NCBI GenBank assembly: GCA_944376955.1
Contig: CALWEB010000104.1
Span: forward strand, 1 to 9,492
Reading direction: 5' to 3'
DNA from: an uncultured Agathobaculum sp.
GTDB lineage: Bacteria > Bacillota > Clostridia > Oscillospirales > Butyricicoccaceae
Length of the DNA stretch: 9,492 nt
The first letter of the stretch is position 1; every line of letters begins with the position of its first letter. The notes below the pieces were generated by a model that saw only the letters and a list, made by a program, of their open reading frames with translations, ran no database searches and was not told the DNA's origin. Made by a program: the position numbers and the translations under genes. This document shows positions 1 to 5,666 of the stretch, one piece after another.

Positions 1-1340
1 GAGAAAAAGCCGAAGTTTGCCGCCGGGCCGACCAGTTCCAGACCGGGGCCGACGTTGTTGAGCGTCGCGGCAACCGCGGTAAAGTTGGTGATCAGCTCTT
101 CGTTGGTGATCGACAACAGCAGCACGGACAGGATAAACAGCAGCAGATAGGCGATCATGAACACGTTGACCGAGCGCATAACCTCATGCTGGACGCGGCG
201 GCCGTCCATTTTGTTGACGCGCACCGCACGCGGATGGATGAGGAACTGCATTTCCTTGCGGATGCTCTTGCACATCAGCAGGATACGTGAGCATTTCATG
301 CCGCCGCCGGTCGAACCGGCGCACGCGCCGATGAACATGAGCAGCACGAGCAAAGCCTTGCTGAACGCGGGCCACTGGTTGAAATCCACCGAGGAAAAGC
401 CGGTCGTGGTGATGATGGACGCCACCTGAAAGGCCGCATGATGGAAGCTCTGGAAAAAGTTCGAGAACATCGGACGGACGTTGATGGCAATCAGCACGGA
501 AGAGGCAAGGATAACGCCAAGATACAGCCGCACCTCTTCGATGCGGAACGCATTTTTCCAGCGCTTGGTCAGCAGCAGGAAATATGCGCTGAAGTTGACG
601 CCGAACAGGATCATGAAAATGGTCACAACGCCTTGCAGATAATAGCTGTCGTAGTAGGCGATCGAGCTGTTCCAGATCCCGAAACCGCCCGTGCCGGCGG
701 TCGCCATCGAGGTACAGGCCGCGTCGAACAGCGGCATACCGCCCAGCATCAGCAGCACGATTTCCAACACAGTCATGCCGAAATAAATGGCGTATAAATA
801 CATCGCGGTGTCACGCAGATGCGGCGAAAGTTTGTTCACGGACGGGCCGGGGCTTTCCGCGCGCATCAGGTGGATGGTCTGTCCGCCGGCCAGCGGAAGG
901 ACGATCAGCATGAACACCAGCACGCCCATGCCGCCCACCCAGTGGGTCAGGCTGCGCCACAGCAGCGAGGCGTGCGAGAGCGCCTCAACGTCGCTCAGGA
1001 TGGTCGCACCCGTGGTGGTAAAGCCCGAGATGGTCTCAAACAGCGCGTCCACCACAAACGGGATTTCCCCGCTGAACAGGAAGGGCAGCGCGCCGGTCAG
1101 CGCCAGCACAATCCAGCACAGCGCAACGGTAACAAAGCCCTCACGGGCATAAAAGCGAGTGTTTTCCGGCTTTTTGTGACAAAACAGGGCGGAAAACGCC
1201 AGACAGATCACAGCGGCCGCCAGATAGGCCAGCACAACGGGTTCGCGGTACAGGATGGCGGTCAGCATGGGCAGCAGCAGAAACAGCGATTCCACGCCCA
1301 GCATCCAGCCGATCAGGTAACGCACCATAGCATGATTCAT
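1..1340 (-). CDS. trkH: TrkH-family potassium uptake channel subunit (3' end outside window)
   Basis: Membrane pore subunit of a Trk/Ktr-type K+ uptake system, which works with the cytoplasmic NAD-binding TrkA encoded just upstream. Read on the minus strand from the ATG at 1340-1338, the protein begins MNHAMVRYLIGWMLG and continues through repeated hydrophobic helices. All four selectivity-filter loops of the family are visible: TTTG at residues 108-111, GTGGF at 216-220, TTTGFSS around 311-317 and NNVGPG around 427-432. This marks an intact four-repeat pore. About 446 residues lie in the window; the family is usually around 480, so only the last helices are missing past position 1. Its start codon overlaps the trkA stop as ATGA, indicating translational coupling. 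No frameshift was seen in the segments I translated. Confidence 0.96.
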   Translation of the reverse strand, partial: MNHAMVRYLIGWMLGVESLFLLLPMLTAILYREPVVLAYLAAAVICLAFSALFCHKKPENTRFYAREGFVTVALCWIVLALTGALPFLFSGEIPFVVDALFETISGFTTTGATILSDVEALSHASLLWRSLTHWVGGMGVLVFMLIVLPLAGGQTIHLMRAESPGPSVNKLSPHLRDTAMYLYAIYFGMTVLEIVLLMLGGMPLFDAACTSMATAGTGGFGIWNSSIAYYDSYYLQGVVTIFMILFGVNFSAYFLLLTKRWKNAFRIEEVRLYLGVILASSVLIAINVRPMFSNFFQSFHHAAFQVASIITTTGFSSVDFNQWPAFSKALLVLLMFIGACAGSTGGGMKCSRILLMCKSIRKEMQFLIHPRAVRVNKMDGRRVQHEVMRSVNVFMIAYLLLFILSVLLLSITNEELITNFTAVAATLNNVGPGLELVGPAANFGFF

Positions 1341-2710
1341 TGCCCTATACCCTCCGCCGTCTCCGGCTGGAAAATATCCTGCAAATCGTTCATGCCGCGG
1401 CGGGTGGAAACAACAATCACGGTATCCCCTTCCCGCAGCACATCGCGGCCGCGCGGGATGATGCGGCGGCCCTTGCGGTTGATGCAGCACAGCAGCACAT
1501 CCGGCCGGATGGGCATATCCTGCAGCGGCACGCCGATCAGATCATGCGCCGCCACGCGGAATTCGAGCGCCTCCGCGCCGCCCAGCTGGTGCAGCGTTTC
1601 CACGTTGGAACCCATGGAGTTCTGCATCGCGCGGGTGTACTGGCCGATCAGCTCGGCGGTTGTCTGCTTGGGGCGGATGACCGTGCCGATGGGCAGACTG
1701 CCGATGACTTCTTCGAAGTTGACGCGGTTGACCTTGGTGAACAGCTTGGCCTTGGAATGGCGGCCTGCGTGCAGGGACAGCAGGATGTTCTCCTCGTCCA
1801 TGCCAGTCAGCGCACAGAACGCCTCACAGCTGGCCAGCCCTTCTTCATCGAGCAGGTCGCGGTCGGTGCCGTCGCCGTAGATGATGGTGGCGCCGGGCAG
1901 CATTTCGGACAGCGCCTCGCAACGATCCAGACGGTTTTCGATGATCTTGACCGAAATGCCCGTATCAATCAGCATTTTTGCAAGGAAATAGGAGATTTTG
2001 CCGCCGCCGATCAGCATAGCCGAGCGGATATGGTCATTCGGTACGCCGATCTGCCGGAAAAAGTCGGACTGCTCACGCGGCGGGATAATAACGGTGACGT
2101 CATCATCCGCGTGCAGGATAAAGTCGCCCTTGGGGATAAAGGTCTGCCCCTCGCGGCGCACCATACACAGCAGCGCATCCGTGCGCAGCAGCGGGTTGAC
2201 TTCGCAAACCGCCATGCCGTTGAGGCGCGAGCCGGTCGGGATGCGGATATCGAGCAGTTCGATGCGGCCCTTGGCGAAGGTGCTTACCCCAATGGCCGAG
2301 GGGAAGCGGATCAGGCGCGAGACCACGCGCGCGGTGGACATTTCCGGGTTAATGACCATGGACAAGCCGAGTTCATCCCGGATAAAGCCGATTTCCGACA
2401 CATATTCCGGGTCGCGCACACGCGCGATCGTGTGGCAGCCGGCTGCTTTGCTGGCAATCAGGCAGGAGAGCAGGTTGATCTCGTCGTGCGTGGTGACGGC
2501 AATCAGCAGGTCGGTCTCCCGCACGCCCGCTTCTTCCAGCACATGATAGCTGGTGCCGCTGCCGGTCACCGAGGTCAGGTCCAAAGTGTTGGTCAGTTCG
2601 GTGAGCCGCCGTTCGGACAGGTCGATCAGGGTCAGGTCGTGCCCCTCTGCGGAAAGTTGCTCCGCCAGCGCCGCGCCGACCTTGCCGCAGCCTACAATAA
2701 TGATGCGCAT
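1337..2710 (-). CDS. trkA: Trk potassium uptake system NAD-binding subunit TrkA
   Basis: Cytoplasmic regulatory subunit that gates the TrkH pore in response to bound nucleotide. The 457-residue length is typical of a full TrkA with two tandem RCK units. The first Rossmann fold is clear from GCGKVG at residues 7-12 and the acidic residue ending strand 2 (LTLID, Asp30). The second starts at GGGKIS (residues 235-240), with Glu258 at the equivalent place. Each is followed by an RCK_C-like segment; the last one contains GRDVLREGDTVIVV near the C terminus. The start is the ATG at 2710-2708, with GGAGG at 2721-2717 six bases upstream. It is the first gene of a trkA-trkH operon, and its TGA overlaps the trkH ATG. 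Nothing is unusual except that trkA precedes trkH, an arrangement common in Firmicutes. Confidence 0.97.
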   Translation of the reverse strand: MRIIIVGCGKVGAALAEQLSAEGHDLTLIDLSERRLTELTNTLDLTSVTGSGTSYHVLEEAGVRETDLLIAVTTHDEINLLSCLIASKAAGCHTIARVRDPEYVSEIGFIRDELGLSMVINPEMSTARVVSRLIRFPSAIGVSTFAKGRIELLDIRIPTGSRLNGMAVCEVNPLLRTDALLCMVRREGQTFIPKGDFILHADDDVTVIIPPREQSDFFRQIGVPNDHIRSAMLIGGGKISYFLAKMLIDTGISVKIIENRLDRCEALSEMLPGATIIYGDGTDRDLLDEEGLASCEAFCALTGMDEENILLSLHAGRHSKAKLFTKVNRVNFEEVIGSLPIGTVIRPKQTTAELIGQYTRAMQNSMGSNVETLHQLGGAEALEFRVAAHDLIGVPLQDMPIRPDVLLCCINRKGRRIIPRGRDVLREGDTVIVVSTRRGMNDLQDIFQPETAEGIGQ

Positions 2711-2761
2711 GGTGCGCCTCCGATCTCTCTTTTTACAGGGTACAGAATCATATATATAGCG

Positions 2762-2790
2762 ATTATAGCGGTTTGCCGGCGAAAAAGCAA
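2762..2790 (-). promoter_or_regulatory. Promoter of trkA-trkH
   Basis: On the minus strand a perfect -10 TATAAT (2767-2762) lies 17 bases after TTGCTT (2790-2785), which fits a housekeeping sigma promoter. Transcription would start near 2755, giving a leader of about 45 bases before trkA. An alternating TATATATA tract sits just downstream at about 2750-2758. Confidence 0.7.
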
Positions 2791-2849
2791 TATCCCTGAC
2801 GGGCGAAAAGCGATCTTTGCGGTTTTTTAGCAGGTCTCGCGGCGCGTCG

Positions 2850-2879
2850 TTGACCGTCGCCCTCGGCGCATGGTATACT
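2850..2879 (+). promoter_or_regulatory. Promoter of cutC-antiterminator operon
   Basis: TTGACC (2850-2855), an 18-base spacer and TATACT (2874-2879) preceded by TGG form an extended -10 promoter. Its -10 lies downstream of an in-frame ATG at 2870, so that upstream codon cannot be the start on this transcript. This supports ATG 2912 as the cutC start. Confidence 0.7.
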
Positions 2880-2911
2880 GGTTTCGTTATGTCAAAAAGG
2901 GGGTCGGCGGT

Positions 2912-3664
2912 ATGTCCCGGGTGTTAGAAGTATGCGTGGATTCGGTGGAATCCGCGGAAAGCGCCGCGCGCGGCGGCGCGACACGGCTGGAACTGTGCGC
3001 CAACCTGATTGTCGGCGGCACGTCGCCGGACGAAGACCTGTTCCGCATGGTGCGCGAGCGCGTGGATCTGCCCATCCGGGTGCTGCTGCGGCCGCGTTTC
3101 GGGGATTTCCTGTATTCGGATGAGGAATATGAGCTGCTGCGGCGGCAGGTGCGCCGGTTTGCCGCCCTCGGTGTGGATGGCGTGGTGATCGGCATCCTGC
3201 GGCCGGACGGCACGCTGGATGAAACCCGCATGGCTGGGCTGATCGGTCTGGCGGATGGCATCGGTGTGACGCTGCACCGCGCGTTCGATGTGTGCCGCGA
3301 CCCATTTGAGGCGTTGGACGCCGCACGGAGGCTGGGGGTGGATACCATTTTGACCTCGGGGCAGCAGGCCAGCTGCGAACAAGGTGCGGCGCTGTTGCGC
3401 GATCTGGTATCCGCTGCAAATGGCAGGCCGCAGATCCTGATTGGCGCAGGGGTCAATGCTGCCGTCATCCGCACTTTGCAGCCGCAAACCCATGCGGATG
3501 CGTTCCACCTGTCCGCCAAGCGCACGCTGGACAGTGGCATGGCATTCCGCCGCGCAGGCGTGCCCATGGGTTTGCCGGGCATCAGTGAATTTACGCTTTG
3601 GCGGTGTGACGAACACGCAGTGCGGGAGGCGCGGGACGCGCTTGACGCATTGTGCCGTGCATGA
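2912..3664 (+). CDS. cutC: CutC family TIM-barrel protein
   Basis: The protein has 250 residues, close to the usual length. Family hallmarks are in order: LEVCVDSVESAESA (residues 5-18), RLELCANLIVGGTSP (25-39), IRVLLRPRFGDFLYS (55-69), VTLHRAFDVCRDP (119-131), DTILTSGQ (144-151) and IGAGVN (177-182). The start was placed at ATG 2912 because an AGGGGG-type ribosome site precedes it and the promoter -10 overlaps the longer reading. The name comes from copper tolerance in E. coli, but that phenotype has been attributed to a small RNA encoded at the cutC locus, so a copper role is doubtful and the biochemical function is not settled. Here the gene is the first of an operon with a PTS-type antiterminator, 20 bases upstream of it. 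This suggests, without proof, a link to sugar metabolism rather than metal handling. Confidence 0.94.
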   Translation: MSRVLEVCVDSVESAESAARGGATRLELCANLIVGGTSPDEDLFRMVRERVDLPIRVLLRPRFGDFLYSDEEYELLRRQVRRFAALGVDGVVIGILRPDGTLDETRMAGLIGLADGIGVTLHRAFDVCRDPFEALDAARRLGVDTILTSGQQASCEQGAALLRDLVSAANGRPQILIGAGVNAAVIRTLQPQTHADAFHLSAKRTLDSGMAFRRAGVPMGLPGISEFTLWRCDEHAVREARDALDALCRA

Positions 3665-3684
3665 CCGAACCAAGGAGGGCCGGG

Positions 3685-4515
3685 ATGCGGATTGAAAAGA
3701 TACTCAATAATAATGTGGTGATTGCGCTGGATGAAACCGGCGTGGAAACCGTGCTGATGGGGCGTGGTTTGGCCTTCGGCCGCCATGCCGGGGACACCGC
3801 GCCCGCCGATAAGGTGGAAAAGCGCTTCACACTTCATGCCGGACCGTGGTCCGACCGCTTCCAGCAGCTGCTGACCAGCATCCCGCTGGCGCATTTCCTG
3901 CTCAGCGAACGGATCATCGACCGTGCCAAGCGCACGTTGGGTGCGGCACTGTCGGACAGTATTTATGTTACCCTGCCCGACCACATTTCAGCCGCGATCG
4001 AGCGGCACAAACAGGGCATCACCCTGCCCAACCCGCTGCTGTGGGACATCCGGCAGTTTTACCCGGAGGAGTACAAGGTGGGCTGTGATGCGATCGAGCA
4101 GATCCGCGAAGAGACGGGCATCGCCTTTTCCGAAGACGAGGCGGGCTTTATCGCTATGCACTTTGTCAATGCCGGCTGCGGCGGCGAACTGCCCGAGGTA
4201 TACGACATGACCTGCCTGATGCAGCGGGTGTTCGCGCTGGTGCGTGAGCAGTGCGGTGTGGAGCCTGATCCGGATTCGGTGGATTTTTACCGGTTTGTGG
4301 CGCATTTGAAGTTTTTCGCGCGCCGTATCGCCGCCGGACAGGGCTATGGCGACCGGGATGCCGATCTGCTACCCGCCGTGCAGGGCAAGTACCCTGCCGC
4401 GTTTGCCTGCGCGCAGGCAGTGTGCGATGCGGTTTGGCAGGAATATGGGTTTGACGCCGGGAAAAGCGAGTTGTTGTGTCTGACACTGCACATTGCCCGC
4501 ATCACCGGCGCATGA
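3685..4515 (+). CDS. BglG/LicT-family transcription antiterminator (CAT-PRD1-PRD2)
   Basis: An RNA-binding antiterminator of 276 residues, against about 277 for LicT. The N-terminal CAT RNA-binding domain is residues 1-55 (MRIEKILNNNVV, VLMGRGLAFG, then KRFTL). PRD1 is about 60-165 and PRD2 about 170-276. The four regulatory histidines are present at His100 (LPDH), His159 (AMHF), His207 (VAHLKF) and His269 (LTLHIARI), the same numbers as in LicT. In the family, EIIB-dependent phosphorylation of PRD1 inactivates the protein and HPr-dependent phosphorylation of PRD2 activates it. ATG 3685 is chosen because AAGGAGGG (3672-3679) precedes it and the CAT domain starts there. In-frame ATGs at 3652 and 3661 lack a ribosome site. 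The likely target is the RAT-like sequence at 4752-4780 before ptsH, a layout like glcT-ptsGHI but with a LicT/BglG-type RNA site. It is probably cotranscribed with cutC. Confidence 0.95.
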   Translation: MRIEKILNNNVVIALDETGVETVLMGRGLAFGRHAGDTAPADKVEKRFTLHAGPWSDRFQQLLTSIPLAHFLLSERIIDRAKRTLGAALSDSIYVTLPDHISAAIERHKQGITLPNPLLWDIRQFYPEEYKVGCDAIEQIREETGIAFSEDEAGFIAMHFVNAGCGGELPEVYDMTCLMQRVFALVREQCGVEPDPDSVDFYRFVAHLKFFARRIAAGQGYGDRDADLLPAVQGKYPAAFACAQAVCDAVWQEYGFDAGKSELLCLTLHIARITGA

Positions 4516-4523
4516 GTACAGCA

Positions 4524-4548
4524 AAAAGCAGTCCACCGGGCTGCTTTT
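4524..4548 (+). terminator. Rho-independent terminator after the antiterminator gene
   Basis: AAAAGCAG (4524-4531) pairs with CTGCTTTT (4541-4548). A T-G wobble and two C-G pairs extend the stem inward around a three-base loop. The T tract is short (four T, then CC), so termination may be incomplete. It begins nine bases after the stop codon at 4515. Confidence 0.7.
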
Positions 4549-4577
4549 CCATTTATGAACTGTTTTGGAGGCTTGAT

Positions 4578-4631
4578 ATGGTAAAAAGTTGGATGCGTCA
4601 AAACTTTTGCCGGAGAAATTCCGCGCTTTAG
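4578..4631 (+). CDS. Possible 17-residue ORF with a strong ribosome site
   Basis: The ATG at 4578 is preceded by GGAGG with a seven-base spacer and opens MVKSWMRQNFCRRNSAL, ending at TAG 4629-4631. The peptide is basic and has no recognisable motif. I see no good promoter between the upstream terminator and this ORF, so it would need readthrough. It may be chance, or a translated leader element upstream of the ptsH promoter. Confidence 0.2.
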   Translation: MVKSWMRQNFCRRNSAL

Positions 4632-4687
4632 CTGAAATGCACAAAAAGTGGACGAATTTTCTGGCAATTTGAGCGGGCGGTAGTGGC

Positions 4688-4716
4688 TTGAAAAAGCGCG
4701 CCCCGTTTGTTACAAT
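4688..4716 (+). promoter_or_regulatory. Promoter of the RAT-ptsH transcript
   Basis: TTGAAA (4688-4693), a 17-base spacer and TACAAT (4711-4716) preceded by TGT form an extended -10 promoter. The predicted start is near 4723, about 30 bases before the RAT-like element, leaving a leader of about 300 bases before ptsH. The dyad TTGTTA (4707-4712), six bases, TAACAA (4719-4724) overlaps the -10 and could be an operator. Confidence 0.7.
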
Positions 4717-4751
4717 GTTAACAACAAGCGAACATCGTCCTCGTTGTGATT

Positions 4752-4780
4752 GGATTGTTACCGTGTTGGCGGGCAAAACC
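4752..4780 (+). promoter_or_regulatory. Ribonucleic antiterminator (RAT) element, LicT/BglG class
   Basis: The 29-base element starts GGATTGTTACCG and ends GGCGGGCAAAACC, matching the remembered E. coli bgl and Bacillus licheninase-type RAT outside the loop. The inner stem CTG/CAG of the bgl element is CCG/CGG here (4761-4763 with 4770-4772), a paired change that keeps the helix. Binding of a CAT-domain dimer to this hairpin would block the overlapping terminator pairing. The cognate protein is very probably the antiterminator encoded at 3685-4515, and the regulated gene is ptsH at 5023. Confidence 0.9.
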
Positions 4781-4865
4781 AAATTTCTCGCGGTCGGCAA
4801 AAAATCAATGCCCGGCAGTGCAGGAGTTTGGTTCTTTTCATTTTCGGCTGGATTTTGCTTTTTTT
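4777..4865 (+). terminator. Attenuator overlapping the RAT element
   Basis: Two alternative pairings use the last bases of the RAT and so compete with it. In the first, AACCAAA (4777-4783) and CTC (4787-4789) pair with GAG (4824-4826) and TTTGGTT (4827-4833). An inner GTCGG (4793-4797) with CCGGC (4812-4816) extends this pairing, and the T-rich stretch at 4834-4844 follows it. In the second, GCAAAACC (4773-4780) pairs with GG-A-TTTTGC (4850-4858), followed by seven T at 4859-4865. The RAT family model demands such an overlap, but I cannot compute which fold is more stable. Confidence 0.55.
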
Positions 4866-4871
4866 GTCCAT

Positions 4872-4902
4872 TTGACCGGCGTATGGGGCTCCCCCGTATG
4901 CT
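4872..4902 (+). other. Imperfect dyad in the ptsH leader, possibly a second promoter
   Basis: GCGTATGGGG (4879-4888) and CCCCGTATGC (4892-4901) form a 10-pair stem with two G-U wobbles and a three-base loop. The same stretch can be read as a weak promoter, TTGACC (4872-4877) and TATGCT (4897-4902) with a 19-base spacer, in which case the dyad would lie over spacer and -10 as an operator would. A promoter here would bypass the RAT attenuator. Hairpin and promoter are alternative readings and neither is secure. Confidence 0.3.
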
Positions 4903-5022
4903 TTGGCGGCGGAAAGGGTATACTTTGCCGGGAAAACGCGGCGGCGGGCGACGGTTTGCGAGCCCCGCGCAAAGCGCAGTGAGCCATTCCACAAGGAGCA
5001 AGATAGAAAGGAAAATGCAGTT

Positions 5023-5280
5023 ATGAAAACCGTACAGTACACCATCAAGGACGAACTCGGTATCCACGCGCGCCCGGCAGGCATGTTGGTTAAGGAAGCA
5101 GCAAAGTTTAAGTCCAACATCAAGATTGCCGGCCCGAAGAAGGAAGTTGACGCAAAGCGCATCATGGGCGTTATGAGCATGGGCGTGAAGAAGGGCGAGA
5201 CGGTCAAGCTGACCATCGAAGGCGAAGACGAGGCAGCGGCAGCAAGCGCACTCGAAGCTTTCCTGCGCCAGAACCTGTAA
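5023..5280 (+). CDS. ptsH: HPr, phosphocarrier protein of the PTS
   Basis: HPr passes phosphate from enzyme I to sugar-specific EIIA domains and to PRD regulators in the cytoplasm. The product has 85 residues, the family's usual size. The active-site motif GIHARPAG (13-20) puts the phosphorylated His at residue 15. The segment DAKRIMGVMSMG aligns without gaps to the Ser46 region of Bacillus HPr but has Arg (codon CGC) at position 46, so the usual HPr-kinase target is absent. The start is ATG 5023, which gives the exact N terminus of the family; AAAGG at 5007-5011 is the likely ribosome site, with an 11-base spacer. An in-frame extension upstream to 4903 is leader. Transcription is predicted to be controlled by the RAT attenuator. 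Codons are biased towards AAG, ATC and GGC, as expected for high expression. No ptsI is in view. Confidence 0.97.
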   Translation: MKTVQYTIKDELGIHARPAGMLVKEAAKFKSNIKIAGPKKEVDAKRIMGVMSMGVKKGETVKLTIEGEDEAAAASALEAFLRQNL

Positions 5281-5292
5281 GGGAAACCGGCA

Positions 5293-5550
5293 TTGTTATC
5301 CGATACCGATGCCGCCGGCCGTGCCGCAGCCATGCTGGAGGCGCTCGGCGGCCGGGATAACGTGCTTTCCATCGGGAATTGCATGACACGGCTGCGTCTG
5401 CACCTGCGGAACCCCGTAGCGGCAGACGAGGCGGGGCTGCGCGCGGCAGGCGCCGCGGGCGTGCTGCGCCGGATGGACGGGGAAGTGCATGTCGTCATCG
5501 GCACGGGGGTGCAGCCGCTGGCGCGCGAGATGGAAAAACTGGTCAAATAG
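5293..5550 (+). CDS. Stand-alone PTS EIIB domain, glucose/GlcNAc family
   Basis: An 85-residue protein consisting of one complete EIIB domain of the glucose superfamily. It reads AAAMLEALGGRDNV (11-24), then SIGNCMTRLRLHLRN (26-40) with the phosphorylated Cys at residue 30, then a glycine/alanine-rich turn and VHVVIGTG (65-72) before a C-terminal helix. In this family the domain is normally fused to the EIIC permease; here it is alone. The start is the TTG at 5293, 12 bases after the ptsH stop, with AAGGG at 5279-5283. An ATG at 5332 would remove most of the first helix. It is cotranscribed with ptsH. It could complement an EIIC encoded elsewhere, for example a GlcNAc transporter given the adjacent nagBA, or act mainly as the phosphodonor that inhibits the antiterminator. 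The partner is unknown. Confidence 0.9.
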   Translation: MLSDTDAAGRAAAMLEALGGRDNVLSIGNCMTRLRLHLRNPVAADEAGLRAAGAAGVLRRMDGEVHVVIGTGVQPLAREMEKLVK

Positions 5551-5600
5551 AGCCTGCTGCCCCGCTCCGGCGGAACGGGCAGGCGTTCCTCAAGCAGCTG

Positions 5601-5630
5601 AGGCGGGCGTACGCCCGCCTTTGTTTTTTT
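5601..5630 (+). terminator. Strong Rho-independent terminator between EIIB and nagB
   Basis: AGGCGGGCGT (5601-5610) and ACGCCCGCCT (5611-5620) are perfect inverted repeats, so the real loop is the central bases. TTGTTTTTTT follows. A weaker bulged hairpin, GCCTGC (5552-5557) with GCAGGC (5579-5584), lies between the EIIB stop and this one. Only 36 bases separate the T tract from the nagB start. Confidence 0.9.
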
Positions 5631-5666
5631 GACGGCTGATGTTTGGACAAAAGAGAGGTAATGAAT

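Noticed and set aside
1340..2830. Open frame of 496 codons on the plus strand opposite trkA
   Set aside because: It is the shadow of trkA, which has two unmistakable RCK units, and it even crosses the trkA promoter. No domain is recognisable.
2868..2884. NagR-like operator around TGGTATACTGG
   Set aside because: The resemblance is limited to the bases of the extended -10 itself and there is no second half-site.
2870..2911. Longer cutC reading from the ATG at 2870
   Set aside because: The promoter -10 lies at 2874-2879, so this codon is upstream of the expected transcript start, and the CutC family begins at the 2912 methionine.
4903..5022. In-frame extension of HPr upstream to 4903
   Set aside because: HPr of 85 residues starting MKTVQYTIKD puts His at 15 as in the family; the upstream stretch is structured leader.
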